From an uncultured Oscillospiraceae bacterium (GTDB lineage Bacteria; Bacillota; Clostridia; Oscillospirales; Oscillospiraceae), in NCBI GenBank assembly GCA_910583885.1, contig CAJUAC010000009.1:1-64000 (forward strand): 64,000 nucleotides of DNA, given 5' to 3'. This document shows, in pieces, positions 1 to 7,803 of this stretch; within the stretch, counting starts at the first letter, position 1, and the number at the start of each line of letters is the position of its first letter. A model generated the notes under the pieces. That model worked only from the letters and a program-made list of their open reading frames with translations, had not been told where the DNA came from and did not search any database. The position numbers and the translations under genes are program-made.

Positions 1-109
1 GCTGGGGCTCGTTCTGGAAGCCGCGCTCAGCGTAGAACTCCTGCTCGCCGGCGGTAAAAACGAACTCGTTGCCGCACTCCTTGCAAACTAAGGTCTTGTC
101 TTCGTACAT
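1..109 (-). CDS. Zinc-ribbon domain protein (partial)
   Basis: Only the first 36 codons are in the window; the gene runs off the left edge. The ATG is at 107-109. The N-terminus reads MYEDKTLVCKECGNEF, with a CxxC knuckle at residues 9 and 12, followed by a stretch rich in Glu and Phe. This matches the start of the short clostridial zinc-ribbon proteins, which carry a second CxxC later. Function is unknown; a metal-binding or nucleic-acid role is only inferred from the knuckle. It lies downstream of sigH on the same strand. Confidence 0.6.
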   Translation of the reverse strand, partial: MYEDKTLVCKECGNEFVFTAGEQEFYAERGFQNEPQ

Positions 110-149
110 GATTTTACCCTCTCTTTGAATCGAAAAAAATATATTGCGC

Positions 150-788
150 TCAGCCATTGCTGGGATCGCCAGAAGTAATGTGCCGCGCTGCTTTGCGACG
201 GATGCGTTGCACGGCGTTGTCCACCGACTTGGGGGACCGACAAACCGCTTCGGCCATTTCCTGGATAGTCAGGCCGTCTAAATAGTACCCCAAGATCTTC
301 GCCTCGAATGCAGACAACTGCCTACAAACATCACTAAGCGTGTCCTGCGCCCCCTCCCGTCCAATAACCAGATCCTCTGGATTGGTCTGGGAGATTAATG
401 GTGCGCCGCTAAGGGAGGTATGGCTGTCAAAGAAGGGCATTTCAAGAGGAACCGACTGATTTAGGGGCGTGTGCTTATCCCGGGCAGCAGCCCGGACAGC
501 AGAATACAGCCGGTTGCGGATACATATTTCAGCAAAGGTACGGAAGCTGGCGGTCTTCTTCTCATCATACTCCCGTACGGCATAGATCAGACCAATCATA
601 CCCTCTTGGATCAAATCGTCGCTGTCTCCTCCGGCCAAATAGAATGGACGGGCCAGCTGGCGGACCAAACGGTGGTACCGCTTGACCAAAATCTCTTCCG
701 CATCCCGTCCTCCTGCCCGTGCCATACAGCAGAGCGACTCATCAGGCCGGCTATCATATGCGGTAAATGGGGCTTCGTTGATTGACAT
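150..788 (-). CDS. sigH: RNA polymerase sigma-H factor
   Basis: Sigma-70-family factor of the SigH/Spo0H type, which directs early stationary-phase and sporulation transcription. At 212 aa it has the usual length. Region 2 is clear at about residues 45-110, with the motifs DLIQEGMIGL and SFRTFAEICIRNR. Region 4 near residues 165-205 carries the helix-turn-helix segment TIQEMAEAVCRSPKSVDNAV. The alignment to known SigH proteins begins near residue 15, so the start at 788 is needed. There is no ribosome-binding site before this ATG, and a strong sigma-A-like promoter lies only 4 nt upstream of it, which suggests a leaderless message. SigH identity is strong; the leaderless reading is inference. 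Confidence 0.9.
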   Translation of the reverse strand: MSINEAPFTAYDSRPDESLCCMARAGGRDAEEILVKRYHRLVRQLARPFYLAGGDSDDLIQEGMIGLIYAVREYDEKKTASFRTFAEICIRNRLYSAVRAAARDKHTPLNQSVPLEMPFFDSHTSLSGAPLISQTNPEDLVIGREGAQDTLSDVCRQLSAFEAKILGYYLDGLTIQEMAEAVCRSPKSVDNAVQRIRRKAARHITSGDPSNG

Positions 789-792
789 GATT

Positions 793-822
793 ATTATACC
801 TAGTTTCCCTTGCTCTTGTCAA
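793..822 (-). promoter_or_regulatory. Promoter of sigH
   Basis: On the minus strand, TTGACA (817-822) is separated by 18 bp from TATAAT (793-798). Transcription would begin around 785-787, at the sigH ATG itself (788). The match to the sigma-A consensus is excellent. Confidence 0.7.
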
Positions 823-852
823 GTAAATATTAAAATTTTGTGAATTGTTTCT

Positions 853-2208
853 CTATATTTTTAGCGTTTTCACCAATCCGGCCAGCCGCCCAGCACATTC
901 ATCCGCCTGCTGAGCGGTTTTTGCCTCGACCATAACCCGGATAAGGGGCTCTGTACCCGACGGACGGACCAGGACACGGCCGTCTCCGCCCAAGGCTTCC
1001 TCCTCCTGGCGGATGGCATTGTGCAGCGCCTCGGATGCCATAATCCCCTCCTTCAGCCCTGACTGGTTGGGCAGCTCCACATTGACCAGGGTTTGTGGGT
1101 AACTGGGGCAAATGGAGGCCAGCTCTGATGCTGTCTGGCCACTGCGTTTAAGGATCTGTAAAAATTGCAGGGCTGTCAACTGGCCGTCACCCGTGGTGGC
1201 ATAGTCAGTAAAAATAGTGTGGCCTGACTGCTCCCCACCAATGCGATAGCCATACTCCAGCATTTTTTCCAGAACGTTCCGATCCCCTACTGGGGTACAA
1301 ACCAGGCGGATATTGTTCTTATTACAGAATTCATGGAGGCCAAGGTTGCTCATTACGGTGCCCACGATGGTACGGCCTGTGAGCAGGCCTTGATCCCGCA
1401 TATACTGGCCGCAGACGGCCATGGTTTTATCGCCGTCCACTACGTTCCCCTTCTCATCGATCATCAGGCATCGGTCTGCGTCACCATCAAAAGCGATGCC
1501 CAGGTCATATTCGCCAGCCGTAACCATGGCGGCCAAGCCCTTCAGGTAGGTAGAGCCGCATTTCAGGTTGATATTGACGCCGTTGGGCTTTTTGTGGATA
1601 AAGTCCGCCTCGATCTCGAAGCCAGCGAACAGATCTGGGGCTGTGGCAGCAGCAGCACCGTTGGCGCAGTCGATAAGGACCCGCAGACCGCCCAAATCGT
1701 CCTGGACAGTACCAGCCAGATGTTTAATATATTCATATTTCAGATTTTTCATACCGTGGATACGCTTGCCGATTTCCCCACCCTTCCGGATGGGCATTGC
1801 CTCTTTGGAAAGGATTTTTTGTTCCACCCTCTCCTCTAAAGCGTCAGAAAGCTTATAGCCTTGGCTGTTAAAAACCTTGATGCCGTTGTGCTCAAAAGGG
1901 TTATGGCTGGCGGAGATAACTACGCCAGCGTCAGCCTCCACTTTAATGGTCAGATAAGCCACAGCCGGGGTGGGGATAGTGCCCAGTGGCATAACATCCC
2001 CACCCACGGAGGTGATACCTGCAATAAGGGCGCCCTCCAGCATGTCGGAGGAAATTCTGGTGTCCATACCGATTGTTACCAGGGGGGTGCCCCCCTTCTC
2101 CTCCATGAGTACCAGTGTAACTGCCTGGCCTACACGGTAGGCCAACTCAGCGGTTAAATTCTCGCCGACAATGCCTCGGATGCCATCGGTACCAAATAAT
2201 TTTCCCAT
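853..2208 (-). CDS. glmM: Phosphoglucosamine mutase
   Basis: Converts glucosamine-6-phosphate to glucosamine-1-phosphate, a cytoplasmic step toward UDP-GlcNAc and peptidoglycan. The 451-aa product has the family length. The N-terminus is MGKLFGTDGIRG, the active-site phosphoserine loop is ISASHNPFEHNG, the metal-binding loop is AFDGDADRC, and the C-terminal phosphate-binding loop is RPSGTEPLIRV. An upstream in-frame extension to 2277 is rejected because AAGGAGG sits just before the ATG at 2208 and the extension reads into an intergenic repeat-like region. Together with murD and dacF elsewhere in the window it serves wall synthesis. Confidence 0.95.
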   Translation of the reverse strand: MGKLFGTDGIRGIVGENLTAELAYRVGQAVTLVLMEEKGGTPLVTIGMDTRISSDMLEGALIAGITSVGGDVMPLGTIPTPAVAYLTIKVEADAGVVISASHNPFEHNGIKVFNSQGYKLSDALEERVEQKILSKEAMPIRKGGEIGKRIHGMKNLKYEYIKHLAGTVQDDLGGLRVLIDCANGAAAATAPDLFAGFEIEADFIHKKPNGVNINLKCGSTYLKGLAAMVTAGEYDLGIAFDGDADRCLMIDEKGNVVDGDKTMAVCGQYMRDQGLLTGRTIVGTVMSNLGLHEFCNKNNIRLVCTPVGDRNVLEKMLEYGYRIGGEQSGHTIFTDYATTGDGQLTALQFLQILKRSGQTASELASICPSYPQTLVNVELPNQSGLKEGIMASEALHNAIRQEEEALGGDGRVLVRPSGTEPLIRVMVEAKTAQQADECAGRLAGLVKTLKI

Positions 2209-2800
2209 AGTTGCCTCCTTATTGTTTATGTTCCGTTTTGTGCAAACAAAAAGGAACCAAAAAATCGCTGAGGACACCCCAGACTCCGATCTGGGGCTTA
2301 TCGGACATTGGGCGGATTGGGGATGGATTGGGTGCCACCGAATAGCAAGCCTTCTCCTGCCGCCCTGTTAATGAGAGACTGCCCGCAAGGGGCACGCGCT
2401 CCACTGGCGCTTCCCTACTCGTCCGGTATCCACTCAATGGCTTTCTAAACAAATAGAAGTATCCCTACCCGCATCTTTTGCAGCGTAGCTTCCCCAAGCA
2501 TCTTATCTTTACGCAGTCTATAACTGGAATATCCGATTTTTTAGCATCCATTATGTTCAATTTAAATTTTAACACATCTAATTCCTGTCAAGATAATCAC
2601 AAATTAGTTGACGTTCTCTTTTATTGTATATAATAAGATATCCATATCAAAGGAAATTATAGGTTAAACGAAAACTGTGGGAGCGGCTAGGTCTAGATGA
2701 CCGTGCGCTACCAGAAGAACTGTGACGGAGGATATGACCGTACACAGATGACGGAGTTTGAAGCCGTGTACTTAAAGCAATGGCACAGCCTCACACCTTT
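2209..2800. other. Long intergenic region with hairpins and a possible promoter
   Basis: About 590 nt without a recognisable gene. It holds a segment (about 2225-2255) similar to one at 61082-61112, a 7-bp hairpin CCCCAGA/TCTGGGG at 2277-2296, and an A+T-rich stretch (2520-2670) with a plus-strand promoter-like pair. The G+C-rich part (2270-2440) reads as a continuous but unrecognised minus-strand frame. It looks like a repetitive intergenic element, but I can only compare it within this window. Confidence 0.4.
2608..2636 (+). promoter_or_regulatory. Possible promoter ahead of a 35-codon frame
   Basis: TTGACG (2608-2613) precedes TATAAT (2629-2634, 15-bp spacer) or TAATAA (2631-2636, 17-bp spacer) on the plus strand. 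It points toward a 35-codon frame and then into the 3' end of ruvB. Confidence 0.35.
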
Positions 2801-2804
2801 TTAA
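2697..2804 (+). CDS. Possible 35-aa small protein
   Basis: A short plus-strand frame starting MTVRYQKNCDGGYDR and ending just inside the opposite-strand ruvB 3' end. The composition is protein-like (aromatic and acidic residues, one Cys) and a promoter-like pair lies about 65 nt upstream. The Shine-Dalgarno is poor (GGGAG, far from the ATG). A second protein-like frame (KLWERLGLDDRALPEEL, stop near 2736) overlaps it, so this may be a decayed gene or non-coding RNA instead. I do not recognise a family. Confidence 0.2.
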   Translation: MTVRYQKNCDGGYDRTQMTEFEAVYLKQWHSLTPF

Positions 2805-3865
2805 AATGTGAGCTGATCCATTTCCGTTGGTGCACCACCAGGGATGGTGAGGCCCAAATGCTGATAAGCTTTGGGCGTTACACAGCGGCCACGTGGGGTA
2901 CGTGTCAGGAAACCGATTTGCATCAAATAGGGCTCATAGACATCCTCCAGCGTGACAGACTCCTCATTGATGGTGGCGGCCAGGGTTTCCAGGCCAACGG
3001 GGCCGCCGTTGTAGTATTCAATGATGGCACGGAGCATCCGGCGGTCGATATTATCCAACCCCAAGTAGTCCACCTCTAAGGCGGTGAGGGCTTTATCCGC
3101 CAGTTCCTTGTTGATAAGGCCATCCCCCACCACCTGGGCGAAGTCCCGCACACGGCGGAGCATCCGGTTAGCGATACGTGGAGTCCCTCTGCTGCGGCGG
3201 GCAATCTCCATAGCCCCCCCCTGCTCAATGGGTGCATCCAGAATATTGGCGGACCGGGTGACGATCATGGACAGCTCTTCTGGGGTGTAGAGTTCTAATC
3301 GCAATGTTACACCGAAGCGGTCCCGGAGGGGGGCTGACAACTGCCCTGCCCGGGTGGTGGCCCCAATAAGGGTAAATTTAGGCAGATCCAGACGGATCGA
3401 GTTAGCCGATGGGCCTTTACCAATAATGATATCAATTGCAAAGTCCTCCATGGCGGGGTATAAGACTTCCTCTACGGAGCGGTTGAGGCGATGGATCTCA
3501 TCCACAAACAGGATGTCGTTTTCGTTGAGGTTGGTCAGCAACGCCGCCAAATCCCCCGCCTTCTCGATAGCCGGACCGGAGGTGATCCGCACATTGACAC
3601 CCATTTCGTTAGCTATGATACCGGATAGGGTGGTTTTCCCCAGCCCTGGCGGGCCATGGAGCAGGACATGGTCCAGTGGTTCCTGGCGCATTTTGGCAGC
3701 TTGGATAAAGACCTCCAGGTTGCCTTTTGCTTTTTCCTGTCCAATATATTCCCTCAGGTTTTTAGGGCGCAGGGAGTACTCCGCCCCATCCTCCTGTGTC
3801 AGCGAGGTGGTTATTAGGGGCTCTTCCTCAACAAGGGGCTCGCTTCTGGAATAATCAATGCTCAA
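2801..3865 (-). CDS. ruvB: Holliday junction branch migration helicase RuvB
   Basis: AAA+ ATPase motor that drives Holliday junction branch migration with RuvA. Length is 354 aa. Walker A is GPPGLGKTT (about residue 70), Walker B is DEIHRL, sensor 1 is GATTRAG, and the C-terminal winged helix (about 275-340) contains RTPRGR. The start is a TTG at 3863-3865, supported by a near-perfect AGGAGGTGAAGAG just upstream; no suitable ATG is nearby. It is the last gene of ruvC-ruvA-ruvB, 36 nt after ruvA. Confidence 0.95.
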   Translation of the reverse strand: MSIDYSRSEPLVEEEPLITTSLTQEDGAEYSLRPKNLREYIGQEKAKGNLEVFIQAAKMRQEPLDHVLLHGPPGLGKTTLSGIIANEMGVNVRITSGPAIEKAGDLAALLTNLNENDILFVDEIHRLNRSVEEVLYPAMEDFAIDIIIGKGPSANSIRLDLPKFTLIGATTRAGQLSAPLRDRFGVTLRLELYTPEELSMIVTRSANILDAPIEQGGAMEIARRSRGTPRIANRMLRRVRDFAQVVGDGLINKELADKALTALEVDYLGLDNIDRRMLRAIIEYYNGGPVGLETLAATINEESVTLEDVYEPYLMQIGFLTRTPRGRCVTPKAYQHLGLTIPGGAPTEMDQLTF

Positions 3866-3901
3866 CTCTTCACCTCCTCACAGCAGGACACAGCCTTTTC
3901 C

Positions 3902-4510
3902 TTACGATTTCATCATATTTTTCAGCGCCAGACGGATAATCTGTTCCAGTGGATGGCTATCCATATCGATCCCTTTCAAAGCCAAGCTAATCTCCGCCTG
4001 GGAATATCCCAGTACAGCCAGTGCGGCAGAGGCCTCAGAGAGTTTGTTTTGGGGGATGATGGTCATCACCGGGCCCGCCACACTATCTCCAGAGGCGGAG
4101 ATGGTCTGCCCCTTAGCCAGCTTGTCCTTTAATTCCAGAATCACCCGTTGGGCGATCTTTTTCCCAACTCCTTGGGCAGCGGTCAGGGATTTTTCATCGC
4201 CTGTGATGATGCTCATAGCCAGGTTGGCGGGTGAACTGGAGGACAGGATCCCCAGTGCGGCCTTTGGGCCCACACCGGAGACAGAGATCAACTGCCGGAA
4301 AAGCTTCAGCTCTTCCTGGCTGGCAAATCCATACAGATCCATCGCATCCTCCCGGACGCTCAGATAAGTAAACAGCTTCGCCTGATCGCCCTTTTTTATC
4401 TGGGACAAGGTATAGGATGTGGTACGGCAGGCATAACCCACTCCACCACATTCAATCACGGCCAGGTATGGTTCCACATGGGCCACCACGCCGGAAACAT
4501 AGTAATACAT
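3902..4510 (-). CDS. ruvA: Holliday junction DNA helicase subunit RuvA
   Basis: Tetrameric junction-binding subunit that loads RuvB. The 202-aa length is standard. The N-terminal OB domain starts MYYYVSGVVAHVEP. Two helix-hairpin-helix motifs follow, VSGVGPKAAL and AQGVGKKIAQRV. The C-terminal domain III, which contacts RuvB, spans roughly residues 150-202. It sits 24 nt after ruvC and 36 nt before ruvB in one transcription unit, read from the promoter upstream of ruvC. Confidence 0.95.
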   Translation of the reverse strand: MYYYVSGVVAHVEPYLAVIECGGVGYACRTTSYTLSQIKKGDQAKLFTYLSVREDAMDLYGFASQEELKLFRQLISVSGVGPKAALGILSSSSPANLAMSIITGDEKSLTAAQGVGKKIAQRVILELKDKLAKGQTISASGDSVAGPVMTIIPQNKLSEASAALAVLGYSQAEISLALKGIDMDSHPLEQIIRLALKNMMKS

Positions 4511-4534
4511 TACAGCCTCCTATGGGGAGCAGAT

Positions 4535-5056
4535 TTACCGGGTATCGTACCGTTTGGGATCGAATACCCGCTCCATGTTCAGCAGGCTTGTGGCACTGCG
4601 GCCATGGCAAATAGCAATTGCCAAAGCATCTGCCGCATCATCTGGCCGTGGGATGGCCTTCATCTTGAGCAGCCTCTGGGTCATGAGCATGACCTGCCGT
4701 TTTTCTGCACCGCCGTACCCGGCTACTGCCTGTTTGACCTGCATAGGAGTATATTCATACACAGGGACACCGGCCCGCTCAGCTTCCAGCAAAATCACGC
4801 CCCGTCCATGGGCAACGGATATTCCCGTAGTGATATTTTTAGAGAAAAAAAGCTCCTCTACTGCCATCTCCTCTGGTGTAAACTGGGTTAGCAGCTGGCT
4901 CATATCCTGGGAAATCTGGTAAAGACGGCTGGATAATGGGATACCCGCCGGGGTCGTGATTACGCCGTACTGCCGGAGGCGGACGGATCCCCGATCCGCA
5001 TCAATAACCCCAAAGCCGATGGTCGCTACCCCAGGGTCGATACCTAAAATCCGCAT
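4535..5056 (-). CDS. ruvC: Crossover junction endodeoxyribonuclease RuvC
   Basis: RNase H-fold resolvase that cuts Holliday junctions symmetrically. The 173-aa protein shows the four acidic catalytic positions: Asp in GIDPGVATIGFG (residue 7), Glu in VEELFFSKN, and the Asp pair in RPDDAADALAIA. The ATG at 5056 follows AAAAGGAG at a suitable distance. It is the first gene of the ruvCAB operon and is preceded by an unusually long leader with a G+C-rich hairpin. Confidence 0.95.
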   Translation of the reverse strand: MRILGIDPGVATIGFGVIDADRGSVRLRQYGVITTPAGIPLSSRLYQISQDMSQLLTQFTPEEMAVEELFFSKNITTGISVAHGRGVILLEAERAGVPVYEYTPMQVKQAVAGYGGAEKRQVMLMTQRLLKMKAIPRPDDAADALAIAICHGRSATSLLNMERVFDPKRYDTR

Positions 5057-5111
5057 TCGCTGGCTCCTTTTATGCGCTGTTTAAGGGATTGCCACTTTCT
5101 ATCCTCAATAG

Positions 5112-5135
5112 CAAGAGGGGCCCCTGCCCCTCTTG
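5112..5135 (-). other. Hairpin in the ruvC leader
   Basis: CAAGAGGGG (5112-5120) and CCCCTCTTG (5127-5135) form a perfect 9-bp stem with a 6-nt loop. It lies in the transcribed leader about 55 nt before the ruvC ATG and has no U-run after it, so a simple terminator is unlikely. Confidence 0.55.
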
Positions 5136-5246
5136 TCTGATAGATCTGTGCAGCGGGCATGGTCACACGACAGACCGAAAATCTATGGTATATCCTATCG
5201 TAGCCTGTATGGCCGCAGATTTTGTTGGCAAACTTGCTTTCTTTAC

Positions 5247-5275
5247 AGTATACCACTGGGAAATCGCCCTGTCAA
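5247..5275 (-). promoter_or_regulatory. Promoter of ruvCAB
   Basis: TTGACA (5270-5275), 17-bp spacer, TATACT (5247-5252) on the minus strand. The predicted transcription start is near 5240, giving a leader of about 185 nt before ruvC. The interval 5057-5342 holds only this promoter, the leader and the hairpin. Confidence 0.75.
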
Positions 5276-5342
5276 TTCCAGTTTAGCAGAGTCCTTCGCC
5301 AATATAAAGAGCATTTCACCAGTATGGGGATGTTGGCAATTT

Positions 5343-7703
5343 TCAAGAATGCCGCCTTTCCGTATCAGAAGAATTGAACACCAGCGCAGCAACTTTTGCG
5401 GATTGGGCGGCGTCTTTGGTATAGAAGTCTGCACCCACCTGGTCGGCAAATTCCTGCGTCACTACAGCGCCGCCTACCATCACCTTGCAGGGGGCTCCCG
5501 CGTCACGGAGAGCCTGGATCGTGCGGGTGATATTGGGAGCTGTTGCAGTCATCAGGGAACTGAGCCCTACCAGAGGGGCCTGTGTCTCCAGTGCTGCTTC
5601 CACCACAGCTTGGGGCCCCACATCCCGGCCCAGGTCAACCACATGATAGCCATAGTTCTCCAGAAGCATTTTGACAATATTTTTACCAATATCATGGATG
5701 TCCCCCTGGACAGTAGCAAGCAGGATTGTCCCCCGGTCCCCCGCTCCTGAAGGCAGCTGCAATACAGAAAAGGCGGCTTTCACCGTCTCGGCGGAGGCCA
5801 TCAACTGAGGTAGGAACAGTACACCCCGCTCATACCGCTCCCCCACCTCGTCCAGGGCTGGAATAATATGGTTATTGATGATCTCCAACGGCGTCTCCTT
5901 CTCCAGCAGAGACTGTACGGCGGCAGGAGCCTCCACTTTCCGGCCGCTGAGGATGAGTGTTTCCAGAAACCCATCTGCCAGACAGGTTGGAGGCTGTGGC
6001 ATTTTGTCCAAAAGCTGATGGCGGGCAATAAAGCATCGACAGCCGCCGTCCTCCCCTACTAGGACTTTTGCGGCGGACAGCGTATCCTGCACAAGGGCCG
6101 AGCCGGTATTGACAATCGGCACATTGAGCCCTGCTGCCAGGCAGGCCGCTAAATAAGTACAGTTCAGCACATCCCGGCCAGGCAGGCCGTGACTAACGTT
6201 AGATATACCTAAAATGGTTTTATATCCCGCTTGCTTAACCAGGCGGATTGCCTCCGGCGCAGCCAGGGCCTCGCCTTGGCTGGCCGAAGCCGCCATGGCC
6301 AGGCAATCCACAAAAATATCTTCCCGCCGGACACCAGCCGCCTCCGCTAGCGCTGCCACACGCAGGGCAGTATCCCTCCGGCAGGTGGGATTTGCGCTGA
6401 TACCTTCCCCATCTAACGCCAGGACAATCAGGCCTGTGCCATATTTGGCAGCTAATGGCAGCATCTTCTCCAGGCTCTCCGCATTGCCATTAACAGAGTT
6501 GAGGATTGGCCGCCCACGGCAGATACGCAGCGCCCGTTCCAATGCTGCCGGCTGTGAGCAGTCAATCACTAACGGCAAGGAGGACACCTTTTGGATCGCC
6601 AGCACAAGCGCCGGCAGCGCCTCCGCCTGGTCAATGTCCGGCAGACCGGCGTTGACCACCAGGAAGTCCGCCCCCTCCTCCTCCTGCCGGATAGCTGCCT
6701 CTGATGCATAGTCCCAGTTATGGCTGTAGAGGGCCTCACGCATCTTCGGACGGCCAGTCGGGTTGATGCGCTCCCCTACTGTGGCCACAGAGGCCTCTGT
6801 CATCTCCCGCACCCCCTGCCAGCCACACAGGCGGCAGTATCCATCAGGCTGGCGCGGCGCATAGTGCCGGCTGTCAGCCACCTGCCGCAGGGCACGGATG
6901 TGCTCTGGCGTTGTACCGCAGCAGCCACCCAGGATGGCTGCCCCATCATCCAAAAACGCTGCCCCACAGGCAGCGAACGCCTCCGGTCCTACATCGTAGA
7001 CAGTTTCTCCATTCTCTAAACGAGGCAGGCCGGCATTGGGCTGGATCATCACCGGCAGATGCGTAGCGCGCAGGAGCTCCCCCAGGAGGGGGCGCAGCTC
7101 CTGGGGGCCCATAGAGCAGTTGAGGCCTACCACATCAGCTCCCAGCGCCGTCAGCGTCACAGCGGCGGACGCTGGATCCACGCCAAGGAAGGTCCTCCCA
7201 TCCGAACCAAATGTCATGGTAACAAACACTGGCAGATGGGTGTGTTCTTTGGCGGCCAGCAGGGCTGCCTTCGCCTCCAACAGGTCGCTCATCGTCTCGA
7301 TCAGCACCAAATCCGCCCCTGTCCCCGCCTTCATGATTTCTGAGAATCCAGCGTAAGCCTCATCAAAGCTCAGTTCTCCAAAGGGCTCCAGCAGAGCCCC
7401 CAAAGGACCGACATCCAGCGCCACATACTGCCCCTCACCAGCGGCTTGACGGGCTAGCGCCACCCCGGCGGCGATGTAGGGGGCCGGATCCTCCCCCAGC
7501 TTTTGGCGGCTGGCTCCGAAGGTATTGGCGGTCAGGATGTCTGCTCCCGCCTGGGCATAGGCGCGGTGGACGGATTCTACCAATGCCGGATTGGTTAGAT
7601 TGAGTTCCTCGGGGGCCTGTCCTGGGCGCAGGCCGGCCTTCTGGAGCATGGACCCCATCCCGCCATCAAAGAGCAGAACCCTATTTTCTGTTAGGTCAAT
7701 CAT
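5343..7703 (-). CDS. metH: Cobalamin-dependent methionine synthase (short form)
   Basis: Transfers a methyl group from methyltetrahydrofolate through cobalamin to homocysteine. The 786-aa protein has the homocysteine module (about 1-285, zinc ligands in GLNCSMGP and GGCCGTTPEH), the pterin-binding module (about 300-570), the cap and the B12-binding module (about 660-786, with DIHDIGKNIV carrying the axial-ligand His). The C-terminal reactivation domain of the long enzyme is absent, as in many anaerobes, so reactivation would need a separate protein. The start at 7703 has AGAAAGAAGGACAGAC upstream and is preferred over 7739. It follows xerD behind a terminator. I see no SAM or B12 riboswitch in the 100-nt gap. 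Confidence 0.9.
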   Translation of the reverse strand: MIDLTENRVLLFDGGMGSMLQKAGLRPGQAPEELNLTNPALVESVHRAYAQAGADILTANTFGASRQKLGEDPAPYIAAGVALARQAAGEGQYVALDVGPLGALLEPFGELSFDEAYAGFSEIMKAGTGADLVLIETMSDLLEAKAALLAAKEHTHLPVFVTMTFGSDGRTFLGVDPASAAVTLTALGADVVGLNCSMGPQELRPLLGELLRATHLPVMIQPNAGLPRLENGETVYDVGPEAFAACGAAFLDDGAAILGGCCGTTPEHIRALRQVADSRHYAPRQPDGYCRLCGWQGVREMTEASVATVGERINPTGRPKMREALYSHNWDYASEAAIRQEEEGADFLVVNAGLPDIDQAEALPALVLAIQKVSSLPLVIDCSQPAALERALRICRGRPILNSVNGNAESLEKMLPLAAKYGTGLIVLALDGEGISANPTCRRDTALRVAALAEAAGVRREDIFVDCLAMAASASQGEALAAPEAIRLVKQAGYKTILGISNVSHGLPGRDVLNCTYLAACLAAGLNVPIVNTGSALVQDTLSAAKVLVGEDGGCRCFIARHQLLDKMPQPPTCLADGFLETLILSGRKVEAPAAVQSLLEKETPLEIINNHIIPALDEVGERYERGVLFLPQLMASAETVKAAFSVLQLPSGAGDRGTILLATVQGDIHDIGKNIVKMLLENYGYHVVDLGRDVGPQAVVEAALETQAPLVGLSSLMTATAPNITRTIQALRDAGAPCKVMVGGAVVTQEFADQVGADFYTKDAAQSAKVAALVFNSSDTERRHS

Positions 7704-7777
7704 GTCTGTCCTTCTTTCTCCGCGCTGGGGCGCGGCCATTGAATCAATACCATATGGAGGGCGTTTAGACGCAAAAG

Positions 7778-7800
7778 TGCAGGGGTTATGTACCCCTGCA
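7778..7800 (-). terminator. Terminator after xerD
   Basis: On the minus strand TGCAGGGG and CCCCTGCA (7793-7800 and 7778-7785 on the plus strand) form a perfect 8-bp stem with a 7-nt loop, followed by CTTTTG. It directly follows the xerD stop codon. Confidence 0.75.
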
Positions 7801-7803
7801 ATC

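Noticed and set aside
2209..2277. Extension of glmM upstream to 2277
   Set aside because: It crosses the strong AAGGAGG and adds residues foreign to the family.
7704..7803. Possible SAM or cobalamin riboswitch before metH
   Set aside because: Only the xerD terminator and a small GCGT/ACGC hairpin fit in the 100-nt gap; conserved riboswitch cores are absent.
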